From JBBSHJ01 sp038253135 (GTDB lineage Bacteria; Actinomycetota; Actinomycetes; Mycobacteriales; QHCD01): a stretch of DNA of 5,581 bases. The notes beneath the pieces are model-generated. The model saw only the letters and a program-made list of their open reading frames with translations, was not told the origin of the DNA and searched no databases. Position 1 is the stretch's first letter. Each line of letters begins with the position of its first letter. Below are positions 1-5,581 of the stretch, one piece after another. A program made the position numbers and the translations under genes. The DNA lies in assembly GCA_038253135.1 (NCBI GenBank), contig JBBSHJ010000151.1, positions 1 to 5,581 of the forward strand, written 5' to 3'.

Positions 1-2
1 GC

Positions 3-210
3 GGGAACACCTGGCTGACCGCACTTCCAGCGCTCTCCGGTCTCGGTTCGGTGGCCTACATGTTCGCCGGTCCGGCGAATCCCGATCACGTACGTCGCCG
101 GCTCGATGTTCCTCTTCTCCTCGCTCGCGATGGTCGGCGGCGGCGTCCTGCGCGGCCGGTCCAGTACGAAATCGAACGCGGACACCGAGCGGCGCGATTA
201 CCTTCGCTAC
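3..210 (+). pseudogene. EccC-like type VII secretion ATPase, N-terminal membrane fragment, frameshifted
   Basis: EccC is the membrane-anchored FtsK/SpoIIIE-type ATPase of type VII (ESX) secretion. Only part of its N-terminal region is visible. The frame from position 3 reads GNTWLTALPALSGLGSVAYM followed by FAGPANP, a hydrophobic segment. After one apparently extra base near position 84 (CCC-G-ATC), the frame starting at 85 continues it as ITYVAGSMFLFSSLAMVGGG, a second hydrophobic segment. It then gives a basic stretch and ERRDYLRYL, close to the DRKEYLRYL motif that follows the two transmembrane helices in mycobacterial EccCa. Similarity ends around 205-210, so the FHA-like and ATPase regions are missing. 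The start codon lies before the window. The family call rests on my recognition of the two-helix-plus-DYLRYL pattern. The broken state could be real decay or a base error plus a deletion or misassembly. Confidence 0.6.
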
Positions 211-506
211 CTGACGCCCACGATCTGCCCGAAGACGCGGTCAACACGGCGATCAGCACGCAGAACGACTCCAGCGGCCACGGCGGCGGTTACGGAACGG
301 AGTTCGGTAACGGCACCGGTCCGGGAGCGAAGGGTGCGCTCGATGACGGTTACGGGAACTGGAGCAACAAGGACGATCTCTACCGCATCTACTACGGCGA
401 CGAGACGCGGTACGGCCGGCACGACGGGGGCTTCTGGCACGGCGACAGCGTCGACTCCGAGGCGCCGGGCAGCGACCACGGAGACGGCGACCCGCTCATT
501 CCGTGA
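208..506 (+). pseudogene. Gly/Asp/Tyr-rich C-terminal tail of an unrecognised protein
   Basis: This is the open end of the frame that also carries the first EccC-like helix. From about AHDLPEDAV onward, codons have very high G/C third positions, so it was probably coding. The translation is rich in Gly, Asp, Tyr and His (for example GGGYGTEFGNG, DDGYGNWSNKDDLYRIYYGD, HDGGFWHGD) and ends at TGA 504-506. I see no transmembrane segment and no enzyme motif, and I do not recognise the family. It is not the FtsK-type ATPase expected to follow an EccC N-terminus, so it looks like the C-terminus of another gene joined to the EccC fragment by deletion. Its stop lies 3 bp from the convergent stop of rmuC, leaving no room for a separate terminator. 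It could instead be a genuine disordered or secreted C-terminus. Confidence 0.5.
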
Positions 507-509
507 TAC

Positions 510-1898
510 TCACTCGTTGATCGCGCGCAGGGTCTCCTCGGCCGAGGCGACCAGCTCGGGCTGCTGCACCTGCCGAGGAACCTGCGTCAGCTGCTCGGGC
601 GTCTCGAGCCTGTCGTCGGTGACCTTGAGGTCGGCGAGCTTGCGGGCCGAGACCAGCACCCGGCTCTCCAGCGAGGACACCGTCAAATTGTAGGAATCGA
701 CGGCGCGCCCCAGCTGGACGCCGAGCTTGGTCATGTGCCCACCCATGGTGGCAAGCCGGGTGTGCAGCTCGCGGCCGAGCCGATGGATCGCCGCGGCGTT
801 GTCGGCCAATGCGCTCTGCCGCCAGGCGTAGGCGATGGTGCGCAGCAGCGCGATGAATGTGGGAGGCGTGGCGATCACGACATTGCGCTCGAATGCGTAT
901 TCCAGCAATGCGGGCTCCTTCTCGAGCGCAGCGTTGAGGAACACCTCGGCCGGCACGAACATCACGACGAATTCCGGCGTGGGGTCGAACGCCTGCCAGT
1001 AGCTCTTGGCGGCGAGCCGGTCGACGTGCTCGCGCAAATGCCGGGCGTGCGCGGCCATCCGCTGGTTGCGCTGGCGCTCGTCGGTGGCCTCCATCGCCTC
1101 CAGGAAACCGATGAAGGACACCTTGGCGTCAATCACGACGCGCTTGCCCCCGGCCAGCTTGACGATCATGTCCGGCCGCTGCGCACCGTCCTCGGTGCGC
1201 ACACTGGCCTGGGTCTCGAAATCACAGTGCTCGACCATCCCGGCATTGCGCACCATCTGCTCGAGCTGCACCTCGCCCCAGCGGCCGCGCTGCTGTGGCG
1301 CGCGCAGTGCCGTCACGAGCTGCTTGGTCTCGGTACGCAGCTCGGCCGAGGTCTCCCGCATCGTGCCGACCTGCTCGGACAGCGCGCGGTAGGCGCCCTC
1401 GCGCTGCACCTCCATCGAGCGCATCTGCTCCTCGACCTTGGCCAGCGCGCCGCGCATCGGCTCGAGCAGTCCCTCGATCGCCAGCTGCCGTTGGGCGAGG
1501 TCGCCGCCCGCTTCGGTCCCGGCCTGCTTGAGGCGAGTCTCGGCCAGCGTGATGAATTCCCGCGAGCTCTTCGACAGCGCCTCCGCGGACAGGGACGCGA
1601 ACGCCTCCCGCAGCTGCTGCTCGTGCCGCTGGTCGCGGTCTCCGGCCTCGATCGCGGACGCCCGCTCATGCTCGAGCGAGGCGCCGAGGCGCGCGACGTC
1701 GGTCGTGGCCACCTGCAGCCGGCCCCGCAGCTCGTCGCGCTCCTCGCGCAGCTCGTCGCGTTGGGTGCGCGCGCCGTCCCGCTCGGCCTCGGCACCACGC
1801 GTCGCGCCGTTGGCCGCGCTCTGGCCGACGTACCACCCGAGCGCGAGCCCGGTTGCCAGCATCAGCAGGGCAACGGCGATGAGTACGGCGGTTGTCAT
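510..1898 (-). CDS. rmuC: RmuC family protein (DNA recombination protein RmuC)
   Basis: RmuC proteins are membrane-anchored, coiled-coil proteins with a predicted PD-(D/E)XK nuclease-like core. In E. coli, loss of RmuC raises inversion at short inverted repeats. From the chosen ATG (462 aa) one transmembrane helix spans about residues 3-24 (TTAVLIAVALLMLATGLALG). A long charged coiled coil follows to about 195, with RDELREERDELRG heptads, then the RmuC core. Core motifs include RGRWGE (204-209), RPDMIVKL (241-248), VVIDAK (254-259; Asp257 and Lys259 as the D-x-K pair), PTPEFVVMFVP (about 306-316) and ATPPTF (343-348). The frame stays open to a GTG at 1991. The ATG at 1898 is preferred because it puts the membrane helix at the N-terminus, although its AGGA sits unusually close to the start. 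No frameshift is visible. The gene is divergent from ychF, and its C-terminus is convergent with the remnant at 506. Confidence 0.93.
   Translation of the reverse strand: MTTAVLIAVALLMLATGLALGWYVGQSAANGATRGAEAERDGARTQRDELREERDELRGRLQVATTDVARLGASLEHERASAIEAGDRDQRHEQQLREAFASLSAEALSKSSREFITLAETRLKQAGTEAGGDLAQRQLAIEGLLEPMRGALAKVEEQMRSMEVQREGAYRALSEQVGTMRETSAELRTETKQLVTALRAPQQRGRWGEVQLEQMVRNAGMVEHCDFETQASVRTEDGAQRPDMIVKLAGGKRVVIDAKVSFIGFLEAMEATDERQRNQRMAAHARHLREHVDRLAAKSYWQAFDPTPEFVVMFVPAEVFLNAALEKEPALLEYAFERNVVIATPPTFIALLRTIAYAWRQSALADNAAAIHRLGRELHTRLATMGGHMTKLGVQLGRAVDSYNLTVSSLESRVLVSARKLADLKVTDDRLETPEQLTQVPRQVQQPELVASAEETLRAINE
1726..1760 (-). repeat. 21-bp direct repeat encoding a coiled-coil heptad in rmuC
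   Basis: The 14-mer CGCAGCTCGTCGCG (plus strand) occurs at 1726-1739 and again at 1747-1760, with a 21-bp period. Read in the rmuC frame it encodes the repeated RDELR units of RDELREERDELRG. A 21-bp step equals seven codons, so this is an in-phase heptad duplication within the coiled coil and not a mobile repeat. Confidence 0.7.
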
Positions 1899-2005
1899 GT
1901 CCTGGATGCTTGCACCGGCCACCGACAGCGGCCCGCCACAGGCGTTCGCGGGCGTGTCGCCGACGCCCGCGTGGTCACCACGGCGGAGCACGCCGCGGCT
2001 ATGGC

Positions 2006-2051
2006 GCGACCTCCTCGGTCGCCGCGCTCCTCCCTCGCTGACGCTCGGTCG
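2006..2051. repeat. Short inverted and direct repeats in the rmuC-ychF divergent intergenic region
   Basis: GCGACC (2006-2011) and GGTCGC (2017-2022) form a perfect 6-bp stem with a 5-nt loop. The 8-mer CTCGGTCG lies at 2014-2021 and again at 2044-2051. The whole stretch 2006-2062 is a run of CTCGSTS-like words. The position between two divergent promoters fits a regulator or nucleoid-protein site, or a dispersed intergenic repeat, but nothing in the sequence identifies a binding protein. Confidence 0.4.
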
Positions 2052-2076
2052 ATGCTCGCTTTCTCGTCAGTCGACG

Positions 2077-2082
2077 TACGAT
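2077..2082 (+). promoter_or_regulatory. Candidate -10 box for leaderless ychF transcription
   Basis: TACGAT fits the actinobacterial TAnnnT -10 pattern and ends 8 nt before the GTG at 2091, so a transcript would start at or within a base or two of the start codon. No Shine-Dalgarno sequence precedes the GTG (GATCGGTCCCC), which agrees with leaderless translation. I see no convincing -35 box. Confidence 0.45.
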
Positions 2083-2090
2083 CGGTCCCC

Positions 2091-3185
<1,095 letters not shown>

Positions 3186-3552
3186 CGGCTACGAGTTCGC
3201 CGATCGCGGGCGGATGCCGAATGATCGTCGTGGCGTGCCAGGCCGTGCATGAGTGCGAGGGTCGGTGAGGATCTCGCACATACCCGTGCGCCGACGTCGC
3301 CTCGTCGCCAGCAGCGATCATTACATTCTGATGTCCGGGTGGAATCGACCCTGCGAACGTCACGGTCGCGAGCTCGCTTCGATGTCTTGTGGACGTCTGG
3401 TCCTTGGGTAGTCCATGGGAAGGTCGGAACCCGTGAAGCTGGTTCCCATCCCGAGACAGCGAAATCCCCAAGTGCGCATCGTGGAGAGGCATGGGGGAAT
3501 GTCGTGGCTCGAACCTAGCACGATCGATCGCCGCTGTGCGCTGCGGCGGGCT
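3186..3552. other. Gene-free stretch between ychF and the toxin-antitoxin locus
   Basis: No reading frame here has a recognisable protein family or a convincing start. A 39-codon minus-strand ORF (3479 to 3360, starting MRTWGFRC) and an 89-codon plus-strand ORF from 3249 are open but have no ribosome binding site or motif. Base composition is visibly less GC-rich than in rmuC or ychF, which suggests foreign or non-coding DNA. It contains nested inverted repeats at 3403-3472, listed separately, and a 10-bp palindrome CGATCGATCG at 3521-3530. I see no tRNA, no insertion-sequence ends and no clear ychF terminator. Confidence 0.5.
3403..3472. repeat. Nested inverted repeats, possible structured RNA element
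   Basis: An outer stem CTTGGG (3403-3408) pairs with CCCAAG (3467-3472). Inside it, ATGGGAA (3415-3421) pairs perfectly with TTCCCAT (3443-3449). GGAACC (3426-3431) can pair instead with GGTTCC (3441-3446). The last two pairings share bases 3443-3446, so they exclude each other. The sequence does not show which strand would be transcribed, and it matches no riboswitch or ncRNA I know. Chance is possible. Confidence 0.3.
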
Positions 3553-3576
3553 GGTCTCGTCTTCGAGGACGAGACC
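3553..3576 (-). terminator. Hairpin terminator after the toxin-antitoxin operon
   Basis: GGTCTCGTC (3553-3561) and GACGAGACC (3568-3576) form a perfect 9-bp stem with a 6-nt loop (TTCGAG). It begins 3 nt beyond the antitoxin stop codon at 3580-3582. No T-tract follows, which is common for actinobacterial terminators. It is the strongest hairpin I found in the window. Being symmetric, it could also stop plus-strand transcription coming from ychF. Confidence 0.65.
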
Positions 3577-3579
3577 GAT

Positions 3580-3885
3580 TCAGGCGACCTGGATGCGTGC
3601 GTCGCCGGTGACGTACTCGATGGCGAGATCTCCGCCCACGGCCTCCAGATAGCTGCGGATGGTCCCGATCTTCGCGTTGTCGAGGTCGCCATGCTCGATC
3701 TTGGAGACCTGACGCTGCCCAACGCCGATTCGCTGGGCGAGCTGCTCCTGAGTTAGGCCGGCGCTTTCGCGCAGTTCACGCAGGCGGTAGGCGCGGACCT
3801 CGGAGAGCATCCGCTCCTTGTTCGCCTCGACGCGCTCCCGATCCACAGGGTGCTCGGCGAGGAAGTCCTTCAGGGACATGGCCAT
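3580..3885 (-). CDS. XRE-family antitoxin, HigA-like
   Basis: This is the antitoxin and probable autorepressor of a type II toxin-antitoxin pair: it binds the toxin and, through its helix-turn-helix, the operon promoter. The 101-aa protein has an N-terminal arm of the type seen in actinobacterial HigA-like antitoxins (HPVDRERVEANKERMLSEVR, about 12-31). An XRE/Cro-type helix-turn-helix follows: LRESAGLTQEQLAQRIGVGQ (38-57), then RQVSKIEHG (58-66), with a C-terminal EAVGGDLAIEYVTGDARI. The ATG at 3885 is chosen because AGGAG (3896-3900) lies 10 nt upstream; an in-frame ATG at 3879 is less well spaced. The start lies 5 nt after the restored toxin stop (3891-3893), so the two would be translationally coupled. 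As the sequence stands, the frame is continuous with the toxin, giving a 220-codon fused ORF (3580-4242). The antitoxin itself looks intact. Confidence 0.88.
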   Translation of the reverse strand: MAMSLKDFLAEHPVDRERVEANKERMLSEVRAYRLRELRESAGLTQEQLAQRIGVGQRQVSKIEHGDLDNAKIGTIRSYLEAVGGDLAIEYVTGDARIQVA

Positions 3886-3890
3886 CTCGA

Positions 3891-4242
3891 TCACTCTCCT
3901 CTCAACGTGCCCAGGTGGTCGTCGAACAGGTCGTCGGCCACCGGGATGTTCTTCTTGTACCAGCTCTTCCAGTTCCCGGGCCTTGTCCCCGGCGACCAGC
4001 AGGATGCCCTGACGCTTGGGATCGAAGGCGAACAGGACGCGAAGCTCGGATCGTCCGGAGGAGCCGGGACGCAGTTCCTTCATGTTTTTATGTCGGGATG
4101 CGGTCACGGTGTCCACGAGTGGTCGACCGAGGCGAGGGCCGTGCTCCTGAAGCAACTCGATCGCGGCGACCACCTGGGCCTGCGAGTCGTCATCCAGTGA
4201 AGCGAGCCATTTTGCGATCAACTCGATGTCCACGCTCCACAT
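3891..4242 (-). pseudogene. HigB/Gp49-like (RelE-ParE superfamily) toxin, frameshifted
   Basis: Toxins of this family (Gp49, PF05973) are usually ribosome-dependent mRNA endonucleases neutralised by the XRE protein encoded just downstream. The N-terminal 88 residues fit well: WSVDIELIAKWLASLDDD, an AIELLQEHGPRLGRP helix, HKNMKELRP, then the strands SELRVLFAFDPKRQGILLVA and GDKAR. After that the frame is wrong. Removing one base from the GGG run at 3977-3975 (minus CCCGGGAAC to CCCGGAAC) restores NWKSWYKKNIPVADD, the expected W-x-x-WY...IP C-terminal helix. It also restores a stop at 3893-3891, giving a normal 116-aa toxin ending just before the antitoxin. As written, the last 28 or so residues are replaced by a basic, proline-rich stretch that runs into the antitoxin. 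The toxin is probably inactive, unless the extra base is a sequencing error. Toxin-first order matches higBA systems. Confidence 0.82.
3894..3903 (-). promoter_or_regulatory. Shine-Dalgarno sequence of the antitoxin, inside the toxin 3' end
   Basis: On the minus strand GAGAGGAGAG covers 3903-3894, with core AGGAG at 3900-3896, 10 nt before the ATG at 3885. It overlaps the last codons of the restored toxin frame. It is the only strong Shine-Dalgarno sequence I see in front of a gene here. It would let the antitoxin be made separately even though the frameshift fuses it to the toxin. Confidence 0.7.
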
Positions 4243-4248
4243 ACCACC

Positions 4249-4277
4249 AGCGTAGATCCTGCAAGGTCTAAGGGCAA
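4249..4277 (-). promoter_or_regulatory. Promoter of the toxin-antitoxin operon
   Basis: On the minus strand, TTGCCC (4277-4272; 4 of 6 bases of TTGACA) is followed after exactly 17 nt by TACGCT (4254-4249; TAnnnT). Six further nt (GGTGGT) lead to the ATG at 4242. A start about 7 nt after the -10 box would fall on the ATG, giving a leaderless toxin mRNA. No Shine-Dalgarno sequence is present. The -35 box lies just past the stop codon (4268-4270) of the upstream gene fragment. Confidence 0.6.
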
Positions 4278-4474
4278 GGCGTCGCGTCGTCTGCCGGCCC
4301 TCGGGCGGCGCCTGGCCATGTCTGTCGCGCTCGGTCGCCGGTCGTGCCCCACAGTCCGCGCGGCGTGACCTGGCACAACGGGAGATGGTGGGTCACGGCG
4401 TAGGCGAGGTCGGCCGGACTCACGTCGGGCCAGTCCGGCGCGAGCAGCCGGCCGAGCTCCGCCCGGCTCCGCGG
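4268..4474 (-). pseudogene. Winged-helix DNA-binding (HTH_42, AlkZ/YcaQ-like) protein, internal fragment
   Basis: The minus frame ending at TAG 4270-4268 reads RAELGRLLAPDWPDVSPADL, then AYAV and LPLCQVTPRGLWG. This matches the middle of the actinobacterial winged-helix DNA-binding family (PF06224; AlkZ/YcaQ DNA glycosylases and relatives), where an ELG..LA..WP...P..LAYAV segment precedes LPLVQVPPRG.WG. Full-length members are several hundred residues long; here only about 45 recognisable residues remain. The N-terminal part is absent because the frame is joined upstream to a different gene fragment. After LWG the family's usual continuation is lost and the frame stops within 25 codons. No start codon is supported. 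The call is from motif memory, so the family is likely but the subfamily is uncertain. Confidence 0.65.
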
Positions 4475-4487
4475 TCCGGCGGACCGC
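4471..4487. repeat. Perfect 7-bp inverted repeat at the fragment junction
   Basis: GCGGTCC (4471-4477) and GGACCGC (4481-4487) are perfect inverted copies separated by 3 nt. The hairpin sits where the regulator reading frame ends and the winged-helix frame begins. Hairpins and short inverted repeats favour deletion endpoints, so it may mark how the two fragments were joined. High GC makes a chance occurrence possible. Confidence 0.5.
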
Positions 4488-4747
4488 TTCCGCCTGCGCC
4501 GCGACCGGCGCGGGCAGGGCGCGCACCAGCTTCCCGAGCGCGCTGCCGACCGGGTCGCTGGCGTTCCCGGCGTCGTGGTGCCCGTCGAGGACGGCCATGA
4601 CCAGGCCGAGCGCCTCGGTCGCGCTGAACATCAGCGGCGGCAGCCGCAGGCCGCGGCCGACGCGATAGCCGCCGAACGGTCCCCAAGTCGACTCGATCGG
4701 GATGCCTGCCTCGCGGAGGATCCCGACGTAGCGACGAGCCGCCCGCT
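4473..4747 (-). pseudogene. YafY/DeoR-type (WYL-family) transcriptional regulator, truncated at both ends
   Basis: The minus frame from 4745 reads RAARRYVGILREAGIPIEST, then WGPFGGYRVGRGLRLPPLM (ending at 4629) and FSATEALGLVMAVLDGHHDA. It continues through LGKLVRALPAPVAAQAEAVRRT. This is the end of the N-terminal helix-turn-helix, the GPFGGYR wing and the linker helices of YafY/WYL regulators. The first helices are missing. A stretch DHLGRS just upstream, one frame off, may be the lost HTH helix, which would mean a one-base deletion near 4745-4752. The WYL ligand-sensing domain is absent, because the frame gives way near 4473 to the winged-helix fragment. The piece starts about 33 bp after the stop of the methyltransferase gene on the same strand, so an intact ancestor may have followed that gene. 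It is non-functional as it stands. Confidence 0.72.
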
Positions 4748-4779
4748 CCGGCCGAGGTGGTCGATCCTCGTTACGTGCC

Positions 4780-5535
4780 CTACCGTCCCGTGCTCGACGC
4801 GATCACGAGGAACTCACCGTCGGAATGGCCGATCGCGTCACGGTTCCACCCGCCGTAGATCTGCTCGAGGGCAAAGCCGTGCGTGGTAAGCGATGAGCGC
4901 AACTCCGCCTCGGTGCGCCAGCGTAGGGTCGCCGTGGCCGCGAGTGCCGTCCCCTCGGAGAATTCGTAGTGAATCGCCGACGAGACCAGCAGGCCGTCTA
5001 TCCCAGTGACCTCGGACCAGATATGGACGGTCGGACCGTCATCGAGGGTGAAGATATCGCTGCGGTCGCGCGGGTTCCACGCCTCCCAGTGGCGGGCTCG
5101 CGGGTCACGCGTGTCGAAGACGAGCCGTCCGCCGGGCACCAGAGCGCGGCGGAGGTCGGCGAGTAGTGCGTGCCAGTCCGCGTCGGTGACGACGAACTGC
5201 GCGACGTGACTCGTCATGGTCGTCACGTCGAAGGCGTGCTCGCCGAGCACCCGCGACGTGCCCTCGACCCAGCGGACGGCGTCCGCACCGGGCTTCCGCC
5301 GGGCGATCGCCAGCGACGCTCCGGCCGGGTCCACACCGGTCACCCGATGCCCGGCCGCCGCCATGGCCAGCGCCAGCCGTCCGGTGCCGCAGCCGAGGTC
5401 GAGCACCCGCGCCGCCGGCGTCTCGGCGACGACGCTCAGAAAGAAGTCGTCCTCGCGGGTCCACCCGAATTGCACGTCGTACAACTCCGCCAGCCGCGGA
5501 TCGTTGAACTCGGCCAGGTGAGTCGGCGCGGTCAT
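4780..5535 (-). CDS. Class I SAM-dependent methyltransferase
   Basis: This is a complete 251-aa Rossmann-fold methyltransferase, probably cytoplasmic; its substrate cannot be read from the sequence. Motif I is VLDLGCGTGRLA (44-55), which binds the methionine part of SAM. Motif II ends in the acidic VDPAG (68-72, Asp69 expected to contact the ribose). Motif III is in FDVTTMTSHVAQ (102-113). LRRALVPGGRLVFDTRDP (128-144 or so) is the usual post-motif strand. The C-terminal half carries HIWSEVTGIDGLLVSSAIHY and ends in a beta-rich GEFLVIAS. There is no signal peptide or membrane helix. The ATG at 5535 starts a standard N-terminus with no Shine-Dalgarno sequence, consistent with leaderless expression. 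The stop is TAG 4782-4780, and the truncated regulator follows at once on the same strand. It resembles small-molecule methyltransferases of actinobacteria (Methyltransf_25/11 type). Confidence 0.9.
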   Translation of the reverse strand: MTAPTHLAEFNDPRLAELYDVQFGWTREDDFFLSVVAETPAARVLDLGCGTGRLALAMAAAGHRVTGVDPAGASLAIARRKPGADAVRWVEGTSRVLGEHAFDVTTMTSHVAQFVVTDADWHALLADLRRALVPGGRLVFDTRDPRARHWEAWNPRDRSDIFTLDDGPTVHIWSEVTGIDGLLVSSAIHYEFSEGTALAATATLRWRTEAELRSSLTTHGFALEQIYGGWNRDAIGHSDGEFLVIASSTGR

Positions 5536-5541
5536 GTCGCC

Positions 5542-5547
5542 ACTATC
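5542..5547 (-). promoter_or_regulatory. Candidate -10 box for leaderless methyltransferase transcription
   Basis: On the minus strand GATAGT (5547-5542; 4 of 6 bases of TATAAT) is followed by GGCGAC and then the ATG at 5535. The 6-nt spacing is the same as in the toxin promoter. No Shine-Dalgarno sequence is present. The -35 region is weak. Confidence 0.35.
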
Positions 5548-5581
5548 GCCGGGCCGGCCGGCAGTCGCACCTCGTTATCCC

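Noticed and set aside
1899..1991. GTG start at 1991 extending RmuC by 31 residues
   Set aside because: The extension (LRRGDHAGVGDTPANACGG...) would put a polar stretch before the membrane anchor. The ATG at 1898 gives the usual N-terminal helix.
735..2090. Long plus-strand open frame joined upstream to ychF, which would give an 816-aa protein
   Set aside because: It is the antisense of rmuC, and the translation is low-complexity Arg/Leu/Gly-rich with no motif. YchF proteins start at MALTIGIVGLPNVGKS, which is the GTG at 2091.
3411..3470. Words resembling 5S rRNA (GGAACCCGTGAAGCT, GGTTCCCATCCCGA)
   Set aside because: The words are in the wrong order and spacing for 5S rRNA, and the remaining helices are missing, so the likeness is coincidental.
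3360..3492. Small minus-strand proteins starting MRTWGFRC or MPLHDAHLG
   Set aside because: There is no ribosome binding site, no recognisable motif and no codon bias. The open frames are short enough to arise by chance.
3505..3520. GGTTCGAGCC-like T-arm of a tRNA on the minus strand
   Set aside because: The flanking bases do not form the 5-bp T stem, and no acceptor, D or anticodon arm is found around it.
4218..4631. A 137-aa minus-strand ORF as a complete gene
   Set aside because: Only its first third matches a family (the WYL-type linker). Recognisable coding signal then continues in another frame as the winged-helix fragment, so the ORF tail is out-of-frame translation.

Overview
The window looks like high-GC actinobacterial chromosome (Actinomycetota). 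Real coding frames have strongly G/C third positions. RmuC and YchF have actinobacterial-type sequences. The left edge carries a type VII secretion EccC-like fragment. Three genes lack a Shine-Dalgarno sequence and instead have a TAnnnT-like box 6-8 nt before the start codon, which fits the leaderless transcription common in this phylum. Genus cannot be told from the sequence.

Layout: (1) 3-506, plus strand: a broken remnant. An EccC-type transmembrane/DYLRYL segment is interrupted by a one-base frameshift and then joined to an unrelated Gly/Asp/Tyr-rich C-terminal tail. (2) 510-1898, minus: intact rmuC, convergent with the remnant (3 bp apart) and divergent from ychF. (3) 2091-3185, plus: intact ychF. 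(4) 3186-3552: no convincing gene, but one compact stretch with nested, mutually exclusive inverted repeats. (5) 3580-4242, minus: a HigB/HigA-like toxin-antitoxin locus with its own promoter, an internal Shine-Dalgarno sequence for the antitoxin and a strong hairpin after its end. The toxin has a one-base homopolymer expansion that fuses its frame to the antitoxin. (6) 4268-4747, minus: two truncated gene pieces in different frames, a YafY/WYL-type regulator fragment followed by a winged-helix (AlkZ/YcaQ-like, HTH_42) fragment, joined at a perfect 7-bp inverted repeat. (7) 4780-5535, minus: an intact class I SAM-dependent methyltransferase.

The conserved core pair rmuC-ychF is flanked on both sides by decaying accessory DNA. 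The genes do not form one pathway. RmuC and YchF are housekeeping proteins (genome maintenance, and translation/stress GTPase). The toxin-antitoxin locus is a typical mobile or addictive module, here apparently disarmed. The methyltransferase sits directly upstream of the dead regulator, which may once have belonged with it. I see no clearly new system. The most unusual points are the toxin-antitoxin frame fusion and the two chimeric pseudogene junctions.
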